A DNA stretch of 48,887 bases from an uncultured Clostridia bacterium (lineage in GTDB: Bacteria; Bacillota; Clostridia; Oscillospirales; Ruminococcaceae), in assembly GCA_944387915.1 (NCBI GenBank), contig CALXGT010000006.1, positions 1 through 48,887 of the forward strand, written 5' to 3'. The translations under genes were made by a program, and so were the position numbers. Below are positions 24,143-31,764 of the stretch, in pieces (position 1 is the first letter of the stretch; every line of letters starts with the position of its first letter). The notes below the pieces were generated by a model. It was not told the DNA's origin and ran no database searches. It saw nothing but the letters and a program-made list of their open reading frames with translations.

Positions 24143-24865
24143 TCATGTTCCGGATTCGGATTCCTCAAAATGAAATACGTTGGGAATCTGGTGACCGCCA
24201 AACGTTTTCATAGCCATCCGATACATCGCTTTGGCATGAATGCGGTCATGCCAGAGAAAACGTCGTAACATTTTGCGCAGCGTCCAACTTTCACCATAGC
24301 TTCCCTCAAACACGACATTTTTAAGAAAATCAGAATTTTGCTCCAGGTTTTCAAAGCCTTTGCGGCGGCAGCTTAGAATGGTTCCTTCGTTGTCGGCGTC
24401 TACCTCAATTTCTCCAAAGTAATAGGCATTTACATTTTTGGTGTGTTGATACATCTCATCCGCAGTTCGCGGCACCTGACCATAGAATGTGGTGCGCACG
24501 GGAGCAACACTGGCTGTTTTATCCCAAATTGCGTCGTATAACGTAAGAAAATCCGCCGCAGACTTTAATACCAGACCTTTTAATGCGATGTATTCCTTAA
24601 GGGAAATGGGCTCCTTTTCCGACGCAAATAACACATCGGAATCCGCGTCACGGATATCTAAGGAGCAAGGCGCATCCTGTATAACGGTTACCTTGAAACT
24701 TTGAGGAACGGATTCCCCTTTCCATTTGAGATAGGATTGAACTTCTGCCGGCATTTTTTGAATGGCAGTTTCCAGATTAGCGCCTCGTGTATAAGCGCCG
24801 GGAAAATTCGCCGCATACAGCAAAGTATCGTTGCCGTTATGCTCCCAAACACATTCAATGTTCAT
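24143..24865 (-). CDS. DinB/YfiT-like protein with HicB-like N-terminus
   Basis: The 240-residue protein has an N-terminal stretch (MNIECVWEHNGNDTLLYAANFPGAYTRGANLETAIQKMPAEV) that resembles HicB-type antitoxin folds, in which a short beta domain is followed by a helix. The rest (about 90-225) is a DinB-like four-helix bundle with candidate metal His residues in QHTKNVNAYYF and LRRFLWHDRIHAKAMYRMA. DinB-family proteins include thiol- and metal-dependent S-transferases. Ten bases separate it from the upstream RimJ-like gene, so both are one operon. Function is not known. Confidence 0.6.
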   Translation of the reverse strand: MNIECVWEHNGNDTLLYAANFPGAYTRGANLETAIQKMPAEVQSYLKWKGESVPQSFKVTVIQDAPCSLDIRDADSDVLFASEKEPISLKEYIALKGLVLKSAADFLTLYDAIWDKTASVAPVRTTFYGQVPRTADEMYQHTKNVNAYYFGEIEVDADNEGTILSCRRKGFENLEQNSDFLKNVVFEGSYGESWTLRKMLRRFLWHDRIHAKAMYRMAMKTFGGHQIPNVFHFEESESGT

Positions 24866-24875
24866 GTAACTCTCC

Positions 24876-25367
24876 TCATTTCCAATCGCTTCTTTTCATA
24901 TCATAAACGTACCTTGCAGTTTTGCGCTCGTGGTCATACTGAATTTCCGATAGCTGCATTCCCAATTTCTGCATCAGCCCCACCGATTTTATGCTGTCGA
25001 TGGTTTCTGCAAAAATTCTTTGGGCTCCCAAGGTGTAAAATGCGTAGTCTATCACCGCTTTGCAAGCTTCGAAGGCGTAGCCTTGCCGCCAAAAATGTCG
25101 GTTGAAAAACCACCCCAGTTCGTATTCGTCGCGTTGAATCTGGTTGAACAAAATGTACCCGATCACTTTGCCGCTTTCCTTGTGAACTGCTGCTACCGCG
25201 CCACCATGGGAAATACAAAAAGAAGACAGAAATTGTTTTGTTTTTTCCAAGTCATACGGGGGTTCACAATATTTCATAGTCTCCGCGTCGCCCAGAATCT
25301 CATGTAAGTCGGCGGCATCCTCGGGGATAAAACGACGGATTCTCATCCGCGGTGTTTCAATATCCAT
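24876..25367 (-). CDS. RimJ/RimL-type GNAT acetyltransferase
   Basis: The 163-residue protein starts with ETPRMRIRRFIPEDAADLHEIL, the hallmark of RimJ/RimL-like acetyltransferases, and continues with VIGYILFNQIQRDEYELGWFFNRHFWRQGYAFEA (the acetyl-CoA loop R-Q-G-Y-A) and SVGLMQKLGMQ. These enzymes acetylate protein N-termini or small amines. The ATG at 25367 has AAGGAG seven bases upstream; the ATG two codons earlier is too close to that site. Confidence 0.87.
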   Translation of the reverse strand: MDIETPRMRIRRFIPEDAADLHEILGDAETMKYCEPPYDLEKTKQFLSSFCISHGGAVAAVHKESGKVIGYILFNQIQRDEYELGWFFNRHFWRQGYAFEACKAVIDYAFYTLGAQRIFAETIDSIKSVGLMQKLGMQLSEIQYDHERKTARYVYDMKRSDWK

Positions 25368-25396
25368 TTGCATACTCCTTTGATTCGGACATATTA

Positions 25397-25861
25397 TCAC
25401 GGCAAAAATAGGCCTAACATCTTGTACCACAAGGCGGCTGCGGCGAAAATCGCGGCATACCCGAGCACGCCGAGAAACGAAAGCCCATTTTCCCCGAAAA
25501 GCTCTTTTTCGGTGCGATATTTTTTGGGATCGCCGGGGTTCAGATAAAGGATGATCTCATCGGGAAGAGGATTTCCTGTATAGCGCTTGGTCTCCCATTT
25601 TTGTCCATCCGGGGTAAAATAGGCATAGCGGGCGGTTTGAAAAGGTTTTTTTAAGTTATGACGGGAGGCGTCGTTATCTCCGGTATAACGCTTTCGCGCT
25701 TCGATATAGGCGATGACCTTCCCACCGTCTTTTTCGGCGTTTTGGATGTACCATTTTGTGTTTTCATCCCGGTTTTTACGAAGACGTCGAAAGAGAAGTA
25801 GCATTCCCAAAAACAGCAAAGCGGTAAAGCAAAGGGTCAACAGGGGTCGAAGAAATTCCAT
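25397..25861 (-). CDS. DUF3592-like small membrane protein
   Basis: The 154-residue protein has hydrophobic helices at each end (about 5-24 and 127-150) and an intervening beta-rich soluble part with a G-x-V-x-x-Y start (GGKVIAYIEARKRY) and YLNPGDPKKYRTEKELF near its end. This architecture matches DUF3592. Role unknown. It lies 29 bases upstream of the RimJ-like gene on the same strand. Confidence 0.7.
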   Translation of the reverse strand: MEFLRPLLTLCFTALLFLGMLLLFRRLRKNRDENTKWYIQNAEKDGGKVIAYIEARKRYTGDNDASRHNLKKPFQTARYAYFTPDGQKWETKRYTGNPLPDEIILYLNPGDPKKYRTEKELFGENGLSFLGVLGYAAIFAAAALWYKMLGLFLP

Positions 25862-26017
25862 ATGATCCTTCCTTTCTTTTCATAATAAAAATTTTATAAA
25901 GTTCCCATTTTTGTGGAGACAAACGGAGAAAAATCCTTTATAATATAGGTGCCAACATCCGTTTTTCCTCCCGGCTGACGGTTTTGTATTTCCTTTTATT
26001 TGAAAGCGAAGCCTTTT

Positions 26018-26058
26018 GTGATCTTATCACGGAAGAAGGGATGGAAAAAGGATATACT
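26018..26058 (+). promoter_or_regulatory. trxA promoter with shared palindrome
   Basis: GTGATCTTATCAC (26018-26030) is followed by GGAAGAAGGGA and by TATACT (26053-26058). From TTATCAC to TATACT is 29 bases, exactly as upstream of trxB. No good -35 hexamer lies 17 bases before the -10, so an activator or alternative sigma factor is likely. Confidence 0.6.
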
Positions 26059-26088
26059 GTAGATACAATCAAAAAGGAGGTAACAAAA

Positions 26089-26397
26089 ATGTCTGTACTT
26101 GTTATTGATAAAGAGAATTTCGAAAAAGAGGTTATGCAAAGCGATAAGCCGGTGCTCTTGGATTTCTGGGCAGATTGGTGCGGTCCTTGCCGCATGGTCT
26201 CTCCCATCGTCGATGAGATTGCCAAGGAACATCCTGAGATCAAGGTGGGCAAAGTCAACGTGGACGAACAGTCGGAGCTCGCCGCGACCTTCCGGGTCAT
26301 GAGCATTCCCGCTTTGTTCGTGGTCAAAAACGGCAAGGTCGTCAACCAGTCGGTGGGCGCCCGTCCCAAGCAGCAGATTTTGGATCTTTTGAGATAA
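26089..26397 (+). CDS. trxA: Thioredoxin
   Basis: The 102-residue protein is a single thioredoxin fold with the active site WCGPC (Cys31, Cys34), the cis-proline loop SIPALFVVKNGK and usual thioredoxin length. It reduces protein disulfides in the cytoplasm and is itself reduced by thioredoxin reductase, coded 2.6 kb downstream. The ATG at 26089 has AAAGGAGG eight bases upstream; the longer upstream frame includes the promoter and is not coding. A palindrome shared with trxB suggests common control. Confidence 0.95.
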   Translation: MSVLVIDKENFEKEVMQSDKPVLLDFWADWCGPCRMVSPIVDEIAKEHPEIKVGKVNVDEQSELAATFRVMSIPALFVVKNGKVVNQSVGARPKQQILDLLR

Positions 26398-26410
26398 AAA
26401 CCTTTTCTTT

Positions 26411-26454
26411 CCCTCCCGTTTATGCTACCATAAGATCAGCATAGAACGGGAGGG
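26411..26454 (+). promoter_or_regulatory. Hairpin enclosing the kptA ribosome-binding site
   Basis: CCCTCCCGTTTATGCT (26411-26426) pairs with 26438-26454, a 16-bp stem with one bulged G. The right arm contains GGGAGGG, the only Shine-Dalgarno site of kptA, six bases before its ATG. No T-tract follows. A transcript reading through from trxA would therefore hide the kptA start site. Confidence 0.65.
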
Positions 26455-26460
26455 AAACGT

Positions 26461-27042
26461 ATGCAATATGTAAAGCTGAGCCGGTATCTGAGTTTGGTGC
26501 TCCGGCATCATCCGGAAGCGGCGGGGATTACCCTCGATGAACATGGCTGGGCGAAGGTGGACGCGCTCATTGAAGGCGTTTCCCGAAAAAGGCCCATTAC
26601 CTTTGAAATTTTGGAAGAGATTGTTCGGGAAGACGATAAACAGCGCTATTCCTTTAACGAGGATAAAACGTTGATTCGCGCAAACCAGGGTCACTCCGTC
26701 CCGGTGGATGTGGAGCTTTTGAAAGTGGCGCCTCCGAAATGTCTCTACCACGGTACCGGAGAAAAATACACCGCGTCTATTGACCTTCAAGGCCTTTTGC
26801 CCAAAGGGCGCCTTTATGTCCATCTTTCTTCGGATGTGCCCACTGCCTGGAAGGTGGGAAAACGCCATGGCAGTCCGGTGATCTATCTTGTGGACAGCGA
26901 ATCGATGGCAAACGACGGGCATCCCTTTTACCTTTCGGTCAACGGGGTGTGGCTGGTTTCCGCGGTGCCGGTAAAATACCTGCGAAAGCTGACCTCAAAA
27001 GAGGCGGAAGCCCTTTTCAAAGAGCAAAAAACGGAACAATGA
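26461..27042 (+). CDS. kptA: RNA 2'-phosphotransferase (KptA/Tpt1)
   Basis: The 193-residue protein matches the KptA/Tpt1 family: SRYLSLVLRHHPEAAGI and GWAKVDALIEG in the N-terminal winged-helix half, and LYHGTGEKYTASIDLQGLLPKGRLYVHLS with the NAD-binding H-G-T and R.yVHLS motifs in the ADP-ribosyltransferase half. It removes an internal 2'-phosphate from RNA in an NAD-dependent two-step reaction. Bacterial substrates are uncertain. Its ribosome site is locked in a strong hairpin. A terminator follows and separates it from the convergent Crp/Fnr gene. Confidence 0.92.
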   Translation: MQYVKLSRYLSLVLRHHPEAAGITLDEHGWAKVDALIEGVSRKRPITFEILEEIVREDDKQRYSFNEDKTLIRANQGHSVPVDVELLKVAPPKCLYHGTGEKYTASIDLQGLLPKGRLYVHLSSDVPTAWKVGKRHGSPVIYLVDSESMANDGHPFYLSVNGVWLVSAVPVKYLRKLTSKEAEALFKEQKTEQ

Positions 27043-27045
27043 GAA

Positions 27046-27076
27046 AAAACGGCTCCCTTGGGAGCCGTTTTGGTTT
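27046..27076. terminator. Bidirectional terminator between kptA and the Crp/Fnr gene
   Basis: AAACGGCTCCC pairs with GGGAGCCGTTT over TTG (27048-27071). A and T runs flank it on both sides. Confidence 0.85.
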
Positions 27077-27738
27077 TATCGACCCAGGCTGATCGCTTGA
27101 AGCTTTTTTTCGTCTACGATCTCAATGGTTCCCCGGCTTAAACGCACGGCGCCTTCGGACTGGAAATACCGAAGCATCCGGGTCACGACCTCCCGCGCGG
27201 TCCCTAAATGGGAAGCGATCTTTTCATGGGTCAAAGAAAGGGTGGAGGTGCCTTCAATAGCCGATTCTTCAAGCAAAAAGGATGCTAGCCGTTTGTCGAA
27301 GCTTTGGAACAAAATCTGCTCCATCAGCCACATCACTTCGGTAAATCGAGCGCTCATCAGCTCGTTGGTGTAGTTGGTTACGGCGGCGTATCGGGCGGAA
27401 AGGGTTTTATAGACGTCCAAAGGAATGAGCCACGCTTCGGTATCCTTTTCGGCGGTAATGGTAAGATCGAATTGGATATTTTTCATAATACAGGATGCGG
27501 AAAACAGACAGACATCCCGCTCAAACAGACGGTAAACGGTAATTTCCTTCCCCTCTTCCGAGGAGATAAAGGCGCGCAACTGCCCGGATTGAATCAAAAG
27601 CAGTCCCAGACAGTCTTCGTCGCTTCGATGCAGCACCGTTCCTTTTTTGATGCTGCGTAAAACGGTCCGCTTTAAGAGCATAGACTGATCCTCGGGACTT
27701 AACAGGGAAAATACAGGAAAATATTCCGAAAAGCGCAT
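27076..27738 (-). CDS. Crp/Fnr-family transcriptional regulator
   Basis: The protein of about 220 residues has an N-terminal cyclic-nucleotide-type beta barrel (KKGTVLHRSDEDCLGLLLIQSGQLRAFISSEEGKEITVYRLFERD), a dimerisation helix and a C-terminal helix-turn-helix (LSLTHEKIASHLGTAREVVTRMLRYF). The E-x2-G-x-x-R-E-V recognition pattern appears as GTAREVVTRMLR. No Fnr-type N-terminal iron-sulfur cysteines are present, though FSASCIMKN has a Cys that might sense redox. The ATG at 27738 follows GGGAGGG by six bases. It is divergent from the DUF134 gene and probably acts on the palindrome between them. Confidence 0.9.
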   Translation of the reverse strand: MRFSEYFPVFSLLSPEDQSMLLKRTVLRSIKKGTVLHRSDEDCLGLLLIQSGQLRAFISSEEGKEITVYRLFERDVCLFSASCIMKNIQFDLTITAEKDTEAWLIPLDVYKTLSARYAAVTNYTNELMSARFTEVMWLMEQILFQSFDKRLASFLLEESAIEGTSTLSLTHEKIASHLGTAREVVTRMLRYFQSEGAVRLSRGTIEIVDEKKLQAISLGR

Positions 27739-27756
27739 AGGCAACCCTCCCGCTCC

Positions 27757-27821
27757 AACATACCATATTTTCTATTTTATGTCAATAAATTATTGACATA
27801 TGCCGGAAACGGTGCTATAAT
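27757..27821. promoter_or_regulatory. Divergent promoters sharing one palindromic operator
   Basis: The perfect palindrome TGTCAATAAATTATTGACA (27780-27798) contains a TTGACA box at each end. To the right, TTGACA (27793-27798), 17 bases and TATAAT (27816-27821) drive the DUF134 gene. To the left, TTGACA, 17 bases and TATGTT (complement of 27757-27762) drive the Crp/Fnr gene. Any protein bound to the palindrome would cover both -35 boxes. Confidence 0.8.
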
Positions 27822-27849
27822 CGGTTGGAAAATAAGGGAGGGAACAAAA

Positions 27850-28218
27850 GTGGCAAGACCGCAAAAGTGCAGGAGAGTGTGCCGGCTTCCCGAAGCGGCG
27901 GAATTTCGACCGGCGGGAAAGCGGTCCCGGCAAGGCGCTGTCGTTTTGGCGGTAGATGAATACGAAGCGATTCGCCTCATCGACAAGGAAGGCTTCTCTC
28001 AAACCCAATGCAGTCAGTACATGAATGTATCCCGGACGACGGTTCAGGAAATTTACACAGCGGCAAGAAAAAAGATCGCCACCGCTTTAGTGGACGGGGT
28101 GTCCCTTCGAATCGAAGGGGGCGTCTACCGGCTTTGCGGCGGCGAAGCGGATTTTTGCGGCTGCTGGAAAAAACACGGGGGCTGTCACCATCATAAAAAG
28201 GAGAGGGAAGAATCATGA
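27850..28218 (+). CDS. DUF134-family helix-turn-helix protein
   Basis: The 122-residue protein starts ARPQKCRRVCRLPEAAEFRP, the DUF134 signature, and carries a sigma-like helix-turn-helix (LAVDEYEAIRLIDKEGFSQTQCSQYMNVSRTTVQEIY). The C-terminus is Cys- and His-rich (CGGEADFCGCWKKHGGCHHH), fit for metal binding. DUF134 genes usually lie beside NifX/NifB-type proteins, as here. The GTG start has AGGGAGGG upstream. The stop overlaps the next start as ATGA, giving translational coupling. Confidence 0.88.
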   Translation: MARPQKCRRVCRLPEAAEFRPAGKRSRQGAVVLAVDEYEAIRLIDKEGFSQTQCSQYMNVSRTTVQEIYTAARKKIATALVDGVSLRIEGGVYRLCGGEADFCGCWKKHGGCHHHKKEREES

Positions 28219-28625
28219 AAATCGCGGTAACTTATGAAAACGGAAATATTTTTGGACATTTCGGTCATACCGCCCAGTTTAAGGTGTATGACGTTGCAAA
28301 TCAGAAAGTGGAAAAAAGCGAAGTGATCGGCGTAAACGGTCAGGGCCACGGCGCGTTAGCCGGTTTTTTGAAACAAAACGGCGTGGATGTGCTCATCTGC
28401 GGCGGGATCGGCGGCGGCGCCCAAAGGGCGCTTTCACAGGCGGGGATCCAGCTGTTCGGCGGGGTACAGGGAAATGCCGACGAGGCGGTAAACGCCTATT
28501 TGAACGGCTCTCTCTCCTATCTTCCCGACATTCAATGCGACCATCATCATCACGGGGATCATAATTGCGGCGACCACGATTGCGCTTCCCATGACTGCGG
28601 CGGGCATTGCGGCCATCATCACTAA
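28215..28625 (+). CDS. NifX/NifB-type Fe-Mo cofactor-binding-like protein with metal-binding tail
   Basis: The 136-residue protein is a dinitrogenase iron-molybdenum cofactor domain (MKIAVTYENGNIFGHFGHTAQFKVYDV; VDVLICGGIGGGAQRAL), of the NifX/NifY/VnfX/NifB-C-terminal family. A tail of about 30 residues holds many His and Cys (CDHHHHGDHNCGDHDC and similar). No nitrogenase genes are near. Such stand-alone proteins are thought to bind iron-sulfur or metal clusters in anaerobes. It is coupled to the DUF134 gene and followed by a terminator. Confidence 0.9.
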   Translation: MKIAVTYENGNIFGHFGHTAQFKVYDVANQKVEKSEVIGVNGQGHGALAGFLKQNGVDVLICGGIGGGAQRALSQAGIQLFGGVQGNADEAVNAYLNGSLSYLPDIQCDHHHHGDHNCGDHDCASHDCGGHCGHHH

Positions 28626-28630
28626 CGGCA

Positions 28631-28664
28631 AAAAGGCGCTTATCGAAAGGTAGGCGCCTTTTTT
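28631..28664 (+). terminator. Terminator after the DUF134-NifX operon
   Basis: AAAAGGCGC pairs with GCGCCTTTT and is followed directly by a T-run, immediately ahead of the trxB operator. Confidence 0.85.
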
Positions 28665-28665
28665 G

Positions 28666-28706
28666 GTGACGTTATCACGGAAAAGGGATTTGCTTTTGGG
28701 TATACT
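28666..28706 (+). promoter_or_regulatory. trxB operon promoter with shared palindrome
   Basis: GTGACGTTATCAC (28666-28678), GGAAAAGGGA and TATACT (28701-28706) repeat the trxA layout with identical 29-base spacing. Confidence 0.6.
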
Positions 28707-28730
28707 GGTAAAAAGAAAGGGAGGGTTTTT

Positions 28731-29657
28731 ATGGATCGCAGTACCTCATATGATTTGATTGTTCTCGGCGGGGGACCCGCGGGATATACGGCGGCCCTTT
28801 ACGGGGCAAGGGCGGGGCTTTCTGTTTTGGTCATAGAACAGTTTTCCGCCGGCGGGCAGATGACCCAGACGGCGATGATCGAAAACTATCCCGGCTTTGA
28901 CGAAGGGGTCGACGGGTACTCCCTGGGAGAGAAAATGCAAAAAGGCGCCGAACGGTTCGGCGCAAAGACCCTTCGCGCCCAGATCTTATCGGTACAGCTC
29001 GCCTGCGACCCGAAGGTGATCCGCACCGACGAAGGGGAGTATCTCGCCAAAACGGTGATTGTTGCCACCGGCGCCGGTCACCGGCATCTCGGGCTTTTAC
29101 ACGAGGAAGAGCTGGTGGGAAAGGGCGTAGGGTACTGCGCCGCGTGCGACGGGATGTTTTACCGGGGAAAACGGGTCGCGGTGGTAGGCGGAGGCAATTC
29201 AGCGGCGGCGGACGCCCTTTTGCTTTCGAGAATTTGCGATACCGTGTATTTGATCCATCGAAGAGATACCCTTCGGGCGGGAAAAACGGAGCGGGAAGCG
29301 CTCAAAAAAGCGGACAACATTGTATGGAAGCTCAATTCTACCGTGGAAGCGTTCCAATTTGAAGAACAGCTCACGGGGATCACCCTAAAAAACAAAGAAA
29401 CCGGGGGCACCGAGACCCTTTCGCTGGATGGCGTGTTTATCAGTATTGGGCGAGAGCCCCAGACGAAATTGTTCCAAGATCAGCTTGCCCTCAGCGAGGA
29501 AGGGTATATCCTCGCCGGGGAGGATACCAAAACCAATCTTCCCGGGGTATTCTCGGCGGGGGATGTGCGGGAGAAGCCTTTTCGCCAGATCGTCACTGCC
29601 GTTTCTGACGGAGCGGTCGCCGCGTACTGTGCGGAACAATATTTGACGGAGGAGTAG
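28731..29657 (+). CDS. trxB: Thioredoxin reductase
   Basis: The 308-residue flavoprotein has an N-terminal FAD-binding GGGPAGYTAALYGARAG, the redox pair CAACD (Cys136, Cys139), the NAD(P)-binding VVGGGNSAAADALLL and the C-terminal FAD motif GVFSAGDVREKPFRQI. It transfers electrons from NADPH (or another donor) to thioredoxin. The middle residues of the active site are Ala-Ala instead of the common Ala-Thr. It leads an operon with ccdA one base after its stop and a TlpA-like gene, a path for moving reducing power across the membrane. Confidence 0.94.
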   Translation: MDRSTSYDLIVLGGGPAGYTAALYGARAGLSVLVIEQFSAGGQMTQTAMIENYPGFDEGVDGYSLGEKMQKGAERFGAKTLRAQILSVQLACDPKVIRTDEGEYLAKTVIVATGAGHRHLGLLHEEELVGKGVGYCAACDGMFYRGKRVAVVGGGNSAAADALLLSRICDTVYLIHRRDTLRAGKTEREALKKADNIVWKLNSTVEAFQFEEQLTGITLKNKETGGTETLSLDGVFISIGREPQTKLFQDQLALSEEGYILAGEDTKTNLPGVFSAGDVREKPFRQIVTAVSDGAVAAYCAEQYLTEE

Positions 29658-29658
29658 T

Positions 29659-30321
29659 ATGCAGTATCTCGTGTCCTTTCTGGAGGGAGTAGTTACCTTT
29701 ATCTCCCCTTGCCTTTTGCCTATGCTTCCTTTGTATCTCACCTATTTTGCCGGGGGCGGGGAGCGGAAACTTTCTACAACGCTGAAAAATACCTTGGGGT
29801 TCGTTTTGGGATTTACCGTGGTGTTTATGCTGTTAGGGGCGCTGGCGGGGACGTTTGGAAGCTTTCTGCGCCGGTACCAGCTTTGGGTGAACATCGTTTC
29901 CGGTTTGGTGGTGATTTTCTTTGGCCTTTCCTTTTTAGGGGTGTTCCAGCTTTCTGTTTTCCGGGGCGTTTCCCGAAAACTCGACACACATAGCCTTGGA
30001 TTTTTCTCCGCGTTTCTGTTCGGACTGGTGTTTTCGGTGGGATGGACGCCCTGCGTCGGCGCGTTTTTAGGCTCGGCGCTAATGCTCGCCTCTCAGAGGG
30101 GTCATGTGCTGGAAGGGATGCTGATGTTATTTACCTATTCGTTGGGGCTTGGCGTACCATTTTTACTGAGCGCCTTGCTGATTGACCGGCTTCGTACCGC
30201 GTTTTCCTGGATCCGTTCCCATTATGCCATCATCAATCGGATCTGCGGCGGATTTTTAGTGGCGATGGGAATTTTGATGGCGACGGGACTGTTTGGCCGT
30301 TTACTGACGGCGTTGAGTTAA
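29659..30321 (+). CDS. ccdA: CcdA-type transmembrane thiol electron carrier
   Basis: The 220-residue protein has six hydrophobic helices and the two cysteines of CcdA/DsbD-beta proteins: Cys18 in ISPCLLPMLPLY and Cys132 in GWTPCVGAFLGSA. It carries electrons from cytoplasmic thioredoxin to extracytoplasmic thiol proteins. The start lies one base after the trxB stop and a TlpA-like partner follows, the expected donor and acceptor. No cytochrome c maturation genes are near, so a general thiol-reducing role is likelier. Confidence 0.92.
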   Translation: MQYLVSFLEGVVTFISPCLLPMLPLYLTYFAGGGERKLSTTLKNTLGFVLGFTVVFMLLGALAGTFGSFLRRYQLWVNIVSGLVVIFFGLSFLGVFQLSVFRGVSRKLDTHSLGFFSAFLFGLVFSVGWTPCVGAFLGSALMLASQRGHVLEGMLMLFTYSLGLGVPFLLSALLIDRLRTAFSWIRSHYAIINRICGGFLVAMGILMATGLFGRLLTALS

Positions 30322-30330
30322 GGAGACAAT

Positions 30331-30906
30331 ATGAAAGAGAAAAAAGGATTACTGGTACTTTTGGTCGTGTTTGCCGCCGTGTTGGTAGGAGCGGGGGCTC
30401 TGTACGCGGTATTTTCCAAACAGGCGGCGGTGGACCCTCTCGGCGGTTCCTCTTCGCAAAATCAAAGCGACGCTTCCGAAGAGCGGATGGAGGCGCCGGA
30501 TTTTACCGTCGTGGACGGAGAAGGAAACGAGGTCTCCCTTTCGGATTTTCGGGGCAAACCGGTGATACTCAATTTTTGGGCCAGCTGGTGCGGACCGTGT
30601 CAAAGCGAAATGCCGGATTTCGATTCGTACTATAACGAGTATCAAGAGGATATCCATTTTTTGATGGTCAATGTGACCGGTGGCAGGGAAACAGTGGACA
30701 CCGCAAAAGAGTTTATCCAAGAGGAAGGATATACCTTTCCCGTCTATTATGATACCAAAGGGGAAGGATCGACGGCCTACGGTGTGTACGGGATCCCCAT
30801 GACCTTTTTTATCGATGAGGAAGGATATGTCGCCGCTTATGCCCAAACCGCCATTAGCGGAGAGACGATTCAAAAAGGGATCGATATGATTTTTGAACAG
30901 GAGTAA
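30331..30906 (+). CDS. Membrane-anchored TlpA/ResA-like thioredoxin
   Basis: The 191-residue protein has one N-terminal membrane helix (about 7-27), a short Ser/Gln-rich linker and a TlpA-like domain starting [22 protein letters not shown]. The active site is [10 protein letters not shown] (Cys87, Cys90), and the cis-proline loop is [12 protein letters not shown]. It should act outside the membrane as reductant of exported thiols, recharged through CcdA. It starts nine bases after ccdA. Confidence 0.92.
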   Translation: MKEKKGLLVLLVVFAAVLVGAGALYAVFSKQAAVDPLGGSSSQNQSDASEERMEAPDFTVVDGEGNEVSLSDFRGKPVILNFWASWCGPCQSEMPDFDSYYNEYQEDIHFLMVNVTGGRETVDTAKEFIQEEGYTFPVYYDTKGEGSTAYGVYGIPMTFFIDEEGYVAAYAQTAISGETIQKGIDMIFEQE

Positions 30907-30933
30907 AAAGGCTGCCAAGGCGGCCTTTTTTGC
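30905..30933 (+). terminator. Terminator of the trxB-ccdA-tlpA operon
   Basis: AAAGGCtGCC pairs with GGCgGCCTTT around AA, followed by a T-run. Confidence 0.8.
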
Positions 30934-30998
30934 GTTTTTGCGAAAAAGAAAAGGGAAAAACGTTTTTTACGGAAAGGGAGTAGAAAAGGAGGCGTTTT

Positions 30999-31763
30999 AT
31001 GATCTACATTACCGGCGATACCCACGGGGATTACACCCGGTTTACCACCGAAAATTTTCCGGAACAGCGGGAGATGACCAAGGAGGACAAAGTGATTATC
31101 TGCGGGGATTTTGGGTTTTGGCTTCCGAGCAAGGAGCAGGATTACTGGCTAAACTGGCTTGAGGAAAAGCCGTTTACCACCCTTTTCGTCGACGGAAATC
31201 ATGAAAACCATGCCCTTTTGAACGCGCTTCCTATGGAGGAACAGTTCGGCGGCAAGGTCCATAAGATCCGCCCGTCGGTAATCCATTTGATGCGGGGGGA
31301 GGTCTATGAGATCGAGGGCAAGCGGTTTTTTACCTTCGGCGGCGCCGCGTCTCACGATATCCAAGACGGGATCTTAGATCCAAAAGACCCGGATTTTAAA
31401 AAGAAGAAGGCCCGGCTCGACCGCCAGGGGAAACGACGTTACCGGATCTTGAACCGGTCATGGTGGAAAGAGGAGCTTCCTACCGACGAAGAGATGGCGC
31501 ATGGCATCGAAAGCTTAGAGAAGGTGAATTGGGAAGTGGATTATATCTTTAGCCACTGCGCGCCCTATTGGATCGTCAAACAGCTTTTGCCCCAAGAGGA
31601 CTGCCGGCCGGATGTATTGACCTCCTTTTTGGAAAAGGTTTCCATGGACTGCCGTTTCCAATACTGGTTTTTCGGGCACTACCATCAAAACCGGGTACTC
31701 GGGGACAAATATGTCTGCCTTTATGAGCAGATCATTCCTTTATGGGACAAAAAAGGAGAGTAG
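30999..31763 (+). CDS. Metallophosphoesterase
   Basis: The 254-residue protein has all five blocks of the calcineurin-like phosphoesterase fold: GDTHGD (6-11), GDFG, GNHEN, the later HCAP histidine and GHYHQN. It hydrolyses phosphoester bonds with a two-metal centre; the substrate is not known. AAAAGGAGG lies before the ATG. It ends one base before the next metallophosphoesterase gene, so the pair form an operon. Confidence 0.88.
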   Translation: MIYITGDTHGDYTRFTTENFPEQREMTKEDKVIICGDFGFWLPSKEQDYWLNWLEEKPFTTLFVDGNHENHALLNALPMEEQFGGKVHKIRPSVIHLMRGEVYEIEGKRFFTFGGAASHDIQDGILDPKDPDFKKKKARLDRQGKRRYRILNRSWWKEELPTDEEMAHGIESLEKVNWEVDYIFSHCAPYWIVKQLLPQEDCRPDVLTSFLEKVSMDCRFQYWFFGHYHQNRVLGDKYVCLYEQIIPLWDKKGE

Positions 31764-31764
31764 T

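Noticed and set aside
25387-25400. Third copy of the trx palindrome (ATTATCACGG)
   Set aside because: The GTGA half is missing and no TATACT lies 29 bases downstream.
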